From: Hyphomicrobiaceae bacterium
GTDB taxonomy: Bacteria > Pseudomonadota > Alphaproteobacteria > Rhizobiales > Hyphomicrobiaceae
DNA: 7,340 bases
Direction: 5' to 3'
Assembly (NCBI GenBank): GCA_020442225.1
Contig: JAGRKR010000590.1
Coordinates: forward strand, 1 to 7,340
Position numbers and translations under genes: made by a program. The notes under the pieces were generated by a model, which was not told the origin of the DNA, did not search any database, and worked only from the letters and a program-made list of their open reading frames with translations. This document shows positions 1-6,443 of the stretch, in pieces; position 1 is the stretch's first letter; the number at the start of each line of letters is the position of its first letter.

Positions 1-1073
1 AATACATCAAGAAGCTCGGCGCCGAGGCGGTCGGCGTGCTGCCCTACTCACTGAGCCCCGTGCACACAGACGAGCTCTTCGTCGCGAGCACGAAGCGACA
101 GGTTGCAGAGGCCGGCATCGATACCATGATGCTGAAGGACTCCGGCGGCCTCCTCACCGTCGATCGCATCCGCACGCTGGTGCCGGCCGTCAAAGCCGCG
201 CTCGGCGCCATACCGCTCGAAATTCACAGTCACTGCATGACCGGCCAGGCACCGCTCGTCTACCATGAGGCCGCGCGCCTCGGCGCCGACGTCGTGCACA
301 CCTCGATCGCGCCGCTGGCCAACGGTCTCGCACAGCCCGACACGCAGACCATGTTGCGCAATCTCGAGGAGATGGGCTTCGAGACGTCACTCGATCGCCG
401 CCTGATCGACGAGATTTCCCAGCACTTCGCCGCCGTCGCCGCCGCCTTCGACAAGCCGGTCGGTGTGCCGCTCCCCTACGACGCCTTCCACTACGACCAT
501 CAGGTGCCCGGCGGCATGGCAACCAACTTCCTGTTCATGCTGGAGCAGGTCGGTATGCGCGACAAGCACGCCGAGGTGTTGCGCGAGTGCGCACGCGTGC
601 GCAAGGAGCTCGGCTATCCCATGCTGATCACGCCCTATGCGCAGCTCGTGGGCACCCAGGCCGTGCTCAACGTCGTGCATGGCGAGCGCTACCGCTCGGT
701 ACCCGACGAGGTGAAGAAGTACGCACTCGGCTACTACGGCAAGCCGCTGGCGCCCGTCGATCCGGACGTTCTCGACCGCATCGTCGAGAACGGCTCGCAC
801 AAGATCGCCGTACAGCCGACGCCGCCGGAGCCGGCACTGCCGGCACTTCGCCGCAAGTATCCGAACGCGAGCGACGACGAGAGACTGCTGCGCTTCATGT
901 TCTCCGGTTCTTACGTGGACGACATGCTCGCCGCCGGCCCCATGCCGACCGAGCTTTCCCTGCGCTCGCCGCTCGAGCAGCTCATCGCGCAGATCTCCGA
1001 GCGGCCGAAAATCCGCCATGTGCGCATCGAGACCGCCGGCACGCGCCTCGAGGTGCGCAAGGCGTCGAGCTGA
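1..1073 (+). CDS. Biotin-dependent carboxyltransferase, OadA/pyruvate carboxylase CT type (5' partial)
   Basis: The reading frame is open from position 3 and runs off the left edge, so the N-terminus is missing. The GTG at 36 lies inside the domain and is not a start. Family role: transfers CO2 between carboxybiotin and a 2-oxoacid such as pyruvate/oxaloacetate in a metal-dependent TIM barrel. Visible signature: L-K-D-S-G-G-L, whose Lys (codon 135-137) sits where pyruvate carboxylase has its carbamylated lysine. Exactly 30 and 32 residues later come the two metal-binding His of H-S-H (225-233), the same spacing as in human pyruvate carboxylase. P-Y-D-A-F, P-G-G-M-A-T-N and G-Y-Y-G-K-P are conserved family motifs. 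The protein ends soon after the barrel and helical region, with no biotinyl domain (no M-K-M near the C-terminus), so the carrier must be a separate protein. The catalytic Asp near the start of the barrel is outside the window. The next gene follows after 53 nt on the same strand and is probably co-transcribed. The actual 2-oxoacid is not determinable. Confidence 0.85.
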   Translation, partial: YIKKLGAEAVGVLPYSLSPVHTDELFVASTKRQVAEAGIDTMMLKDSGGLLTVDRIRTLVPAVKAALGAIPLEIHSHCMTGQAPLVYHEAARLGADVVHTSIAPLANGLAQPDTQTMLRNLEEMGFETSLDRRLIDEISQHFAAVAAAFDKPVGVPLPYDAFHYDHQVPGGMATNFLFMLEQVGMRDKHAEVLRECARVRKELGYPMLITPYAQLVGTQAVLNVVHGERYRSVPDEVKKYALGYYGKPLAPVDPDVLDRIVENGSHKIAVQPTPPEPALPALRRKYPNASDDERLLRFMFSGSYVDDMLAAGPMPTELSLRSPLEQLIAQISERPKIRHVRIETAGTRLEVRKASS

Positions 1074-1114
1074 AGGCCCGCCGGGCACCAGATCCAGTAC
1101 GACATCCCAGCAAC

Positions 1115-1118
1115 GGAG
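1115..1118 (+). promoter_or_regulatory. Ribosome binding site of the D-2-hydroxyacid dehydrogenase gene
   Basis: GGAG lies 8 nt before the ATG at 1127. It supports that start over the much longer open frame upstream, which is only an out-of-frame shadow of the carboxyltransferase gene. Confidence 0.6.
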
Positions 1119-1126
1119 CAAGACGC

Positions 1127-2095
1127 ATGACATCCCGGTTGATCGTGGTGCCGCCCTCGGACGAGATCGGCAGGCTGGCCCGCGAGATGGCGCCCGGCGG
1201 CCTCGAAACGGTCATCGCGAGCGCCGGCAGCGCGGAGTTCAGGGAGGCACTGGGCGGCGCCAGCTACATCGTCTGCTACCCGCATGTCCCGATGCGCCGC
1301 GATTTCTATGCCGCCGCTCCCAGGATCAAGCTCGTGCAGCTTCTCAGCGCCGGTTACGACAATGTCGATCTCGACGCCGCGCGGGCGGCAAAGGTGCCCG
1401 TCTGCAACAACGGCGGCGCCAACGCCATCTCGGTGGCCGAGCACGCCTTGATGCTGATGCTCACGGTGATGCGGCGCGTGGTCTGGCAGCACACCAACGT
1501 CGCCGGCGGCCGCTGGCGCGGGAACGGTCCGGCGCCGCGCATGTACGAGCTTCACGGCAAGACGCTCGGCATCATCGGTCTCGGCACCATCGGCAAGAAG
1601 GTCGCCCGGCTGGCGCTCGCCTTCGGCATGACGGTGCAGTACTACGACATCGCGCGCCTCAGCGAGGACGCCGAGGATGCCCTCGGCGTCAAGTTCCGCC
1701 TCTTGCGCGAGCTCGTGCGCTCCTGCGACGTGCTGTCCCTCAACGTGCCGCTCAACGCCTCGACGCGCGGCATGATCGGGGCCGAGGAGCTGGCGCTGAT
1801 GAAGCCGACGGCGATCATCGTCAACACCTGCCGCGGCCCTGTGATCGACGAGAAGGCGCTCTACACGGCGCTGAGCACGGGGCGTCTGTTCGGGGCGGGC
1901 CTCGACGTCTTCGATCCCGAGCCGCCGGTCGCCGGCAATCCGCTGCTGACGCTCGACAACGTCGTTCTGACGGCGCACTTCGCCGGCCCGACCTGGGACA
2001 ATCACGTTGCCCGCTTCCGCAACGCATTCGACAACGTCGAGCGGGTCGAGCGCGGCGAGGCGCCGCTCTGGGTGGTGCCGGAGCTGGCAGGCTGA
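1127..2095 (+). CDS. NAD-dependent D-2-hydroxyacid dehydrogenase
   Basis: A complete 322-residue protein, normal length for the family without an ACT domain; cytosolic, with no signal peptide. The family reversibly reduces 2-oxoacids to D-2-hydroxyacids with NAD(P)H. Rossmann glycine motif G-L-G-T-I-G is at residues 151-156. An acidic residue, D174, follows the second strand (V-Q-Y-Y-D), which favours NAD over NADP. The catalytic triad is intact: R236 in N-T-C-R-G-P, E265 in D-P-E-P-P (29 residues later, the spacing seen in phosphoglycerate dehydrogenase) and H284 in A-H-F-A-G. The start is supported by a GGAG 8 nt upstream. It lies 53 nt downstream of the carboxyltransferase gene, suggesting a pair acting on the same 2-oxoacid pool; this is inference. 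It ends 7 nt before the convergent soxA stop, with no clear terminator between them. The substrate cannot be assigned (glyoxylate, hydroxypyruvate, phosphoglycerate and others are possible). Confidence 0.9.
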   Translation: MTSRLIVVPPSDEIGRLAREMAPGGLETVIASAGSAEFREALGGASYIVCYPHVPMRRDFYAAAPRIKLVQLLSAGYDNVDLDAARAAKVPVCNNGGANAISVAEHALMLMLTVMRRVVWQHTNVAGGRWRGNGPAPRMYELHGKTLGIIGLGTIGKKVARLALAFGMTVQYYDIARLSEDAEDALGVKFRLLRELVRSCDVLSLNVPLNASTRGMIGAEELALMKPTAIIVNTCRGPVIDEKALYTALSTGRLFGAGLDVFDPEPPVAGNPLLTLDNVVLTAHFAGPTWDNHVARFRNAFDNVERVERGEAPLWVVPELAG

Positions 2096-2102
2096 CCCGG
2101 CC

Positions 2103-2927
2103 TCAACGGCGCATGGCGGGCGTCTCGACAGCGAGCCCACCGGCCCGCCAGGCGAGATAGAGCTCGAGGGCCAGGTGCTCGTCCGAACCGGGCCGGGGCG
2201 GTTCGGCCCGGACGCCGCGAAAGCAGCTCAGCAGGCGACGGTAGAGCGAGCCGAGCGTCTGCCATTCCAGGCGGTAGATCGGGTAGCCGGTCGCCTGCCC
2301 CTGCGAGATGGTTTCGCTGCGCAGACGCCGGCCCCAGCTCTCGACATGACACTGCGCACAGGACAGGTTGAGCTGGCCGATGCGCTGGCGATAGAGCGCG
2401 CGCCCCGCTTCGAGGTGCGGGCGCGCAGCCTCGTCGATACGCACGGAAATGGGCAGCCCGCGCGACTGGTGCGCCACGAAGGCGGTCAGCGCGAGCAGGT
2501 CCTCGCTCTCGTGAGCCGGCGCCGGGGCGGCCTGCTGGCTGGTGCGGCAGGCGATGATGCGCGCCTCGAGGTTCATGAGGCGGCCAGTCGCCTTGTCGAC
2601 GGCCGGATAGCGGGCCGCGACGCCGCGCATGCTGCCCGCAGCCTCGCCATGGCAGGTGGCACACGCCTTCCGGCTGCGGCCGGCGGGCTCGGACCACAGC
2701 CGCCCACCCTGCTCGACCCAGAGCATGCCGGGATTGGCCGCAAGGTCCTCCTGCTGCGTCCGCACGGTCGGCGACAGGAACGCGCTACCCGGCTTGCGCT
2801 GGCGCGGCTCGATCTCGCGGCCCGCCTCGGCACCGGCGACCCCGCTGGCGCCGGCACCCACCACCGCAAGCCCGGCTGCCACCAGAAGCGCCGCCAGGGC
2901 GCATGCGCGCGGACGTCTGCCGCTCAT
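2103..2927 (-). CDS. soxA: SoxA, dihaem c-type cytochrome subunit of SoxXA
   Basis: A 274-residue protein. With SoxX this family forms the periplasmic cytochrome that oxidatively joins a sulfur substrate to the cysteine of the SoxY arm. An N-terminal Arg-rich stretch and hydrophobic segment (about residues 4-33) form a Sec signal peptide, cleaved near A-E-A. First haem site C89-x-x-C92-H93 (A-C-A-T-C-H-G); second C190-x-x-C193-H194 (S-C-A-Q-C-H). C127 in I-A-C-R matches the cysteine that ligates haem 1 in the dihaem class. C235, in L-L-S-C-F-R-G-V-R-A-E-P, matches the active-site cysteine found as a persulfide haem ligand in Rhodovulum SoxA. The segment before it, Y-R-L-E-W-Q-T-L-G-S-L, is strongly SoxA-like. 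All catalytic residues appear intact. The ATG overlaps the soxZ stop by 4 nt (ATGA). soxB, which normally follows, is absent; a convergent gene ends 7 nt away. Confidence 0.95.
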   Translation of the reverse strand: MSGRRPRACALAALLVAAGLAVVGAGASGVAGAEAGREIEPRQRKPGSAFLSPTVRTQQEDLAANPGMLWVEQGGRLWSEPAGRSRKACATCHGEAAGSMRGVAARYPAVDKATGRLMNLEARIIACRTSQQAAPAPAHESEDLLALTAFVAHQSRGLPISVRIDEAARPHLEAGRALYRQRIGQLNLSCAQCHVESWGRRLRSETISQGQATGYPIYRLEWQTLGSLYRRLLSCFRGVRAEPPRPGSDEHLALELYLAWRAGGLAVETPAMRR

Positions 2928-3244
2928 GTCACCTCGAGCCGGCGAGTCTCGCGCATGACGCCGCCACGGTCGTCGGTCCAGGTGAAGACGACATCGGCCG
3001 TCTCGGTCGCCACGGTGGCGAACATGACATAGGGATTGGCAGCGATGGCCGGAAACATCTCCATGCGAAACACCTCGGCGCCCGCATAGGTCACGGCCAG
3101 GGACGTGATGATATGCCGAGGCACCGGCTTGCCCACGGCATCGCGCCGAAAGCCCGATTCCATCGCATGCGGGACGAGCGTCTTGATCTCGACGACGTCG
3201 CCGCGCCGCGCCGACTTCGCCATCACGATACGTGCTCTGGCCAT
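2924..3244 (-). CDS. soxZ: SoxZ, sulfur carrier partner of SoxY
   Basis: A 106-residue protein of typical SoxZ length. SoxZ is an immunoglobulin-like beta-sandwich protein that forms the SoxYZ carrier heterodimer. Conserved features are V-E-I-K-T-L-V-P-H-A-M-E-S-G near residues 18-31, followed by R-R-D-A-x-G-K-x-x-P-R. Further on are P-A-I-A-A-N-P-Y (residues 65-72) and F-T-W-T-D-D near the C-terminus. It has no signal peptide and no cysteine, as usual for the family; SoxZ is exported in complex with Tat-targeted SoxY. The frame is open much further upstream, but that part is a shadow of soxY. The ATG at 3244 is preceded by a strong GGGAGGAG (3248-3255), which fixes the start. It lies 14 nt after the soxY stop, and its own stop overlaps the soxA start. 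Confidence 0.93.
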   Translation of the reverse strand: MARARIVMAKSARRGDVVEIKTLVPHAMESGFRRDAVGKPVPRHIITSLAVTYAGAEVFRMEMFPAIAANPYVMFATVATETADVVFTWTDDRGGVMRETRRLEVT

Positions 3245-3258
3245 GGTCTCCTCCCGCG

Positions 3259-3756
3259 CTACATGGGCTGCTCGATGCATGCGGCCAGCGTGACGATGGT
3301 GGCCGCCTGCCCCGACCAGAAGCTGCCGTCGCTCATTTCGGCGATGGCCGTCAGCGTCTGCGAGCCGGCGAGGCGGATGTTGGTCGCGACCCTCGCGCGT
3401 CCGGCACGCGGCCCCAGGTGGAACCGGGCGACGTTCGGCAGCGGGTTCTCCGGAGACACGACATAGATGGATTTGACGTGATCGGCGGCCGACATCGGGC
3501 TCTCGACGGTGATGGTCATGAGAACCGAGTTGCCATTCTCGGCCAGGGGCGGCAGCTCGAGCTTGACCCGCCCTTCGCGCACGGGCGCGCCCCTGGTGAT
3601 CTCCTTGACGACGGCGGCCATTCGCTCGGGCGTGGCCTGAGCCTGGGTGCCGACCGCCGCCAACACGACGCCCGCCGCCATGCCGCCGAGCAGCGCCCGC
3701 CGGGACAGCGCCGCCGCCTCGATCTCGCTCGCCGTGTCGTGCTCGCTTCTCGCCAT
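3259..3756 (-). CDS. soxY: SoxY-related carrier protein with AACIE arm instead of GGCGG
   Basis: A 165-residue SoxY homologue. A Tat signal lies at the N-terminus: S-R-R-A-L-L at residues 18-23, then a hydrophobic stretch with likely cleavage after Q-A-Q-A. The mature part has the SoxY fold pattern: E-I-T-x-G near 52-56, G-R-V-K-L-E-L-P near 62-69, E-N-G-N-S-V near 73-78, and a C-terminal strand ending T-I-V-T-L. In true SoxY the chain ends G-G-C-G-G, and the cysteine carries the sulfur intermediates. Here residues 158-162 are A-A-C-I-E and four more (Q-P-M after E, then stop) follow. C160 is the only cysteine, so the carrier residue is kept while the flexible glycines are gone. From memory, a paralogous family named SoxY-related AACIE arm protein is recognised, and this fits it. 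The start used is ATG at 3756, which shares its A with the soxX stop (TGATG). A GTG one codon earlier is possible. Confidence 0.92.
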   Translation of the reverse strand: MARSEHDTASEIEAAALSRRALLGGMAAGVVLAAVGTQAQATPERMAAVVKEITRGAPVREGRVKLELPPLAENGNSVLMTITVESPMSAADHVKSIYVVSPENPLPNVARFHLGPRAGRARVATNIRLAGSQTLTAIAEMSDGSFWSGQAATIVTLAACIEQPM

Positions 3757-4244
3757 CACTTCTCATCCCTGAGTGTCGCCAGATAGGCGACGGCGTCCTC
3801 GATCTCCTGCGCCGTCAGCACGGGCCTGCCGCGATAGGCGGCGGCCACCCGCGCGAGGCCTGTCACGCGGTGGTACGACGGCATGATGGTCTGCGGATTG
3901 ATCCGCGCGCCATCGACCAGCCTGAGCCGTAGCTGCGCCACCGACAGGCGCCGGCCGACACCCGCCAGCGGCGGACCGACATCCCCCTGGAAGCGCGCGG
4001 CTCCGGCCTCCGGCAGCGCGTGGCAGATCTCGCAGTTCCCGCGCTCGCGGTCACGGACGACCTCTCGGCCGCGCTCCGGGCTCGCGGTCGCCGTGGTGAG
4101 CGGCGCGGGAATGCCGTCGCCGACCACGACAGCCTCCGCAGCGACGACGCCCTCGCTCCGCCGATCGGCCGTGCTGGCGGTGGCGGGCAGAAGTACGGCC
4201 CCGAGCAGCAGCATGGCTGCCCGGAGCCGGAGCCCGCGTCGCAC
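3756..4244 (-). CDS. soxX: SoxX, monohaem c-type cytochrome subunit of SoxXA
   Basis: A 162-residue protein (from the GTG start) that pairs with SoxA and passes on electrons released when the substrate is coupled to the carrier. Signal peptide: V-R-R-G-L-R-L-R followed by a Leu/Ala-rich segment ending A-T-A-S-T-A. Haem site C71-x-x-C74-H75 in G-N-C-E-I-C-H-A-L-P; the distal Met ligand is probably M121 in T-I-M-P-S-Y-H. Diagnostic SoxX stretches are V-G-P-P-L-A-G-V-G-R-R-L-S, L-R-L-R-L-V-D, A-Y-R-G-R-P-V-L-T-A-Q-E-I-E-D and A-V-A-Y-L-A-T-L near the C-terminus. Start choice: GTG at 4244, one base after the upstream stop, with AGAGGG 6 nt before it. An in-frame ATG at 4268 would overlap the upstream gene by 23 nt and has no convincing ribosome binding site; it would add 8 residues. 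The identity is clear whichever start is used. Confidence 0.93.
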   Translation of the reverse strand: MRRGLRLRAAMLLLGAVLLPATASTADRRSEGVVAAEAVVVGDGIPAPLTTATASPERGREVVRDRERGNCEICHALPEAGAARFQGDVGPPLAGVGRRLSVAQLRLRLVDGARINPQTIMPSYHRVTGLARVAAAYRGRPVLTAQEIEDAVAYLATLRDEK

Positions 4245-4245
4245 C

Positions 4246-6432
4246 TCAGGCCCTCTTGAGGTCGACATTCTTCAGCGGCAGCGTGCGTACGCGCTTGCCG
4301 GTCGCCGCGAAGATGCCGTTGAGCACCGCCGGCGCCAGCAGCGGCGTCAGCGGCTCACCGATGCCACCCCAGAAGCCGCCCGACGGCACCAGCACGGTGT
4401 CGACGTGCGGCATCTCGTCGATGCGCATCATTTCGTAGGTGTCGAAGTTGCCCTCGACCACACGGCCGGCCTTGATGGTGTTCTCACCGTAGATCGTCGC
4501 GTGCAGACCGTAGGCGATGGCGCCTTCCGTCTGCGCGGCGATCTGATCGGGGTTGCACGCCGTGCCACAGTCAATGGCGCAGACGACCCGGTGCACCTTC
4601 AGCCTGCCGCGCGCCGACACCGAAACCTCGGCAATGGCCGCCGCGTAGCTGCCGAAGCCCGCCTGCACACAGACCCCGCGATGCACGCCCGCCGGCAGCG
4701 GCTTGCCCCATTCGGCCTTTTTCACGGCCGCCTCGAGCACGGCGAGATGCTTGGGCGCCTTGGCGAGCAGCTTGCGGCGGAAATCAACGGGGTCCTTGCC
4801 GGCAAGGTGCGCCAGCTCGTCGAGGAAGCACTCCTTGTAGACCGCGTTCTGGTTGTGATTGACGCCACGCCAGAAGCCGACCGGCACATGCGTCTGGCGA
4901 AGTGCGTGATCGACGAGCAGGTTCGGGATGTCGTAGCCGAGCTCGTCGCCGAGCAGCCCCTGGAAGAACAGGCGATCCATGCCGCCACTGAGGCGGTGGG
5001 AAAAGTGCTGGTGCAGGATCGACATGCCCGACAAGCGCATGTGCAGGCCGGCGAGATTGCCGTCCTTGTCGAGGCTGCCCGTGAGCTTGCACATGGTGAT
5101 CGGCCTGTAGAAGCCGTGCGCCATGTCCTCCTCGCGCGACCAGACCAGCTTGACCGGCGTACCGGGGAGCTGCTTGGCCAGCAGAACGGCCTGCGTGACG
5201 TAGTCCTGGAAGGCGCCGCGCCGCCCGAAGCCGCCACCGAGATGGAGCTTGTAGACCTCGCACTTGTCGATCGGCAGTCCCGAGGCCTTGACGGCTGCGG
5301 CCAGCGCCGCCTCGCCGTTCTGCGTTGGCACCCAGACGTCGCAGCGGTCGGCTGTGACCTTGGCCGTGCAGTTCATCGGCTCCATGGTCACATGGTGCAG
5401 GAACGGCGTGTCGTAGGTCGCTTCGATTGTCTTGCCGGCCTTGGCCGCCGCAGCCACGTCGCCCTTCTTCGCTGCGACGATCACGTCCTTGGCCGTGAGG
5501 CCTTCCTTCAGGAAATCGGCTATCGAAGCGCTGGAGACCTTGGCGTTGGGTCCCTCGTCCCAGGTGATGGGCAGCTTGTCGAGCGCCGTCTTCGCTTGCC
5601 ACCAGCCCGTCGCCACGACGGCGACGGCATTGTCGCCGACCTTGAGCACGTGGCGCACGCCCGGCATCGCCTTGATCTTGTCGGCGTCGAAGCTCTTGAG
5701 TTTGCCGCCGAACACGGGACACGCCTTGATGGCGGCGCTGAGCATGCCCGGCATGGTCAGATCGGTGCCGTAGATCTGCTTGCCGTTGAGCTTCTCGGCC
5801 GTATCGAGCCGCTTGACCGGCTTGCCGATGATCTTCCACGCGCTCTGCGGCTTGACCTTGACGCCCGTCGGCACCGGCATTTTCGCAGCCTCGGCCGCGA
5901 GCTCGCCATAGCGCAGGGTCTTGCCGCTCGCCTTGTGCGCCACCACGCTGTCTGCGGCCGTGCATTCCCCGGCAGGCACGCCCCAGCGCTTGGCGGCGGC
6001 AGCGATCAGCATGGCACGCGCCGTGGCGCCGCCCTGGCGAACGTACGTCACCGATTGGCGCAGGCCGCGGCTGCCACCGGTCGACATGTCGCCCCAGACG
6101 CGCTTGCGGCGGTGGTTCTCACCCGGCGTCGGATATTCGGTGGTGACCTTCGACCAGTCGCAGTCGAGCTCGTCGGCGACGAGCTGGGCGAGACCGGTGA
6201 GCGTCCCCTGCCCCATCTCGGAGCGGGCGATGCGCACGACGACGGTATCGTCGGGGTGGATGACGACCCAGGCGTTGACCTCGGGAACGGAGCCTGCCTT
6301 CTGGGCCTCCGCCGGATCGATGCCGGGAAGGTGGAAACCGAGCGCGAAGCCGGCGCCGGCCGCAGCACTGCCGGCCAGGAAACGCCGACGGTCGATCGCC
6401 AGGGGATTTGCGGAAATCATGCTGTCGGTCAT
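4246..6432 (-). CDS. Tat-exported molybdopterin-binding large subunit, IorB / aldehyde dehydrogenase-like (xanthine dehydrogenase family)
   Basis: A 728-residue catalytic subunit of a molybdenum hydroxylase/dehydrogenase, the length expected for the isoquinoline 1-oxidoreductase beta (IorB) type. These enzymes oxidise N-heterocycles or aldehydes at a Mo cofactor (typically molybdopterin cytosine dinucleotide in bacteria). A Tat signal, D-R-R-R-F-L-A-G at residues 14-21, precedes an Ala/Gly-rich hydrophobic stretch, so the folded enzyme goes to the periplasm. Family motifs: R-S-E-M-G-Q-G-T near 70-77, G-D-M-S-T-G-G-S-R-G near 114-123, Q-N-G-E-A-A near 371-376, G-G-G-F-G-R-R at 399-405 and W-R-G-V at 521-524. 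The C-terminal G-G-I-G-E-P carries E693, matching the catalytic glutamate. The ATG at 6432 has GAGGAG 7 nt upstream, overlapping the stop of the [2Fe-2S] gene. No FAD subunit and no usual multihaem cytochrome c partner follows; SoxX comes next, 1 nt away. The substrate cannot be predicted. Confidence 0.92.
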   Translation of the reverse strand: MTDSMISANPLAIDRRRFLAGSAAAGAGFALGFHLPGIDPAEAQKAGSVPEVNAWVVIHPDDTVVVRIARSEMGQGTLTGLAQLVADELDCDWSKVTTEYPTPGENHRRKRVWGDMSTGGSRGLRQSVTYVRQGGATARAMLIAAAAKRWGVPAGECTAADSVVAHKASGKTLRYGELAAEAAKMPVPTGVKVKPQSAWKIIGKPVKRLDTAEKLNGKQIYGTDLTMPGMLSAAIKACPVFGGKLKSFDADKIKAMPGVRHVLKVGDNAVAVVATGWWQAKTALDKLPITWDEGPNAKVSSASIADFLKEGLTAKDVIVAAKKGDVAAAAKAGKTIEATYDTPFLHHVTMEPMNCTAKVTADRCDVWVPTQNGEAALAAAVKASGLPIDKCEVYKLHLGGGFGRRGAFQDYVTQAVLLAKQLPGTPVKLVWSREEDMAHGFYRPITMCKLTGSLDKDGNLAGLHMRLSGMSILHQHFSHRLSGGMDRLFFQGLLGDELGYDIPNLLVDHALRQTHVPVGFWRGVNHNQNAVYKECFLDELAHLAGKDPVDFRRKLLAKAPKHLAVLEAAVKKAEWGKPLPAGVHRGVCVQAGFGSYAAAIAEVSVSARGRLKVHRVVCAIDCGTACNPDQIAAQTEGAIAYGLHATIYGENTIKAGRVVEGNFDTYEMMRIDEMPHVDTVLVPSGGFWGGIGEPLTPLLAPAVLNGIFAATGKRVRTLPLKNVDLKRA
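4251..4256 (-). promoter_or_regulatory. Ribosome binding site deciding the soxX start
   Basis: AGAGGG on the minus strand ends 6 nt before the GTG at 4244 and lies within the last codons of the molybdopterin subunit gene. No comparable site precedes the alternative ATG at 4268. Confidence 0.5.
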
Positions 6433-6443
6433 GGGGCGTCTCC

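Noticed and set aside
587..1126. Upstream extension of the D-2-hydroxyacid dehydrogenase frame
   Set aside because: It overlaps the carboxyltransferase gene in another frame and shows no domain. The ATG at 1127 with its GGAG gives the normal family length.
2059..2111. Possible terminator between the convergent dehydrogenase and soxA genes
   Set aside because: Only short GC arms (for example GCCGG at 2077-2081 and CCGGC at 2097-2101) with a long loop and no T-run are present, so I do not call a terminator.
3259..3285. Idea that the SoxY tail is a frameshifted canonical GGCGG end
   Set aside because: The frame is clean through Cys and a TAG stop, the bases around the cysteine codon do not spell Gly-Gly-Cys-Gly-Gly in a neighbouring frame, and the AACIE form matches a known paralogue type, so it looks genuine.
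3245..3766. Upstream extension of the soxZ frame
   Set aside because: The part before the Met at 3244 is an out-of-frame reading of soxY; only the last 106 residues match SoxZ, and a strong ribosome binding site precedes them.
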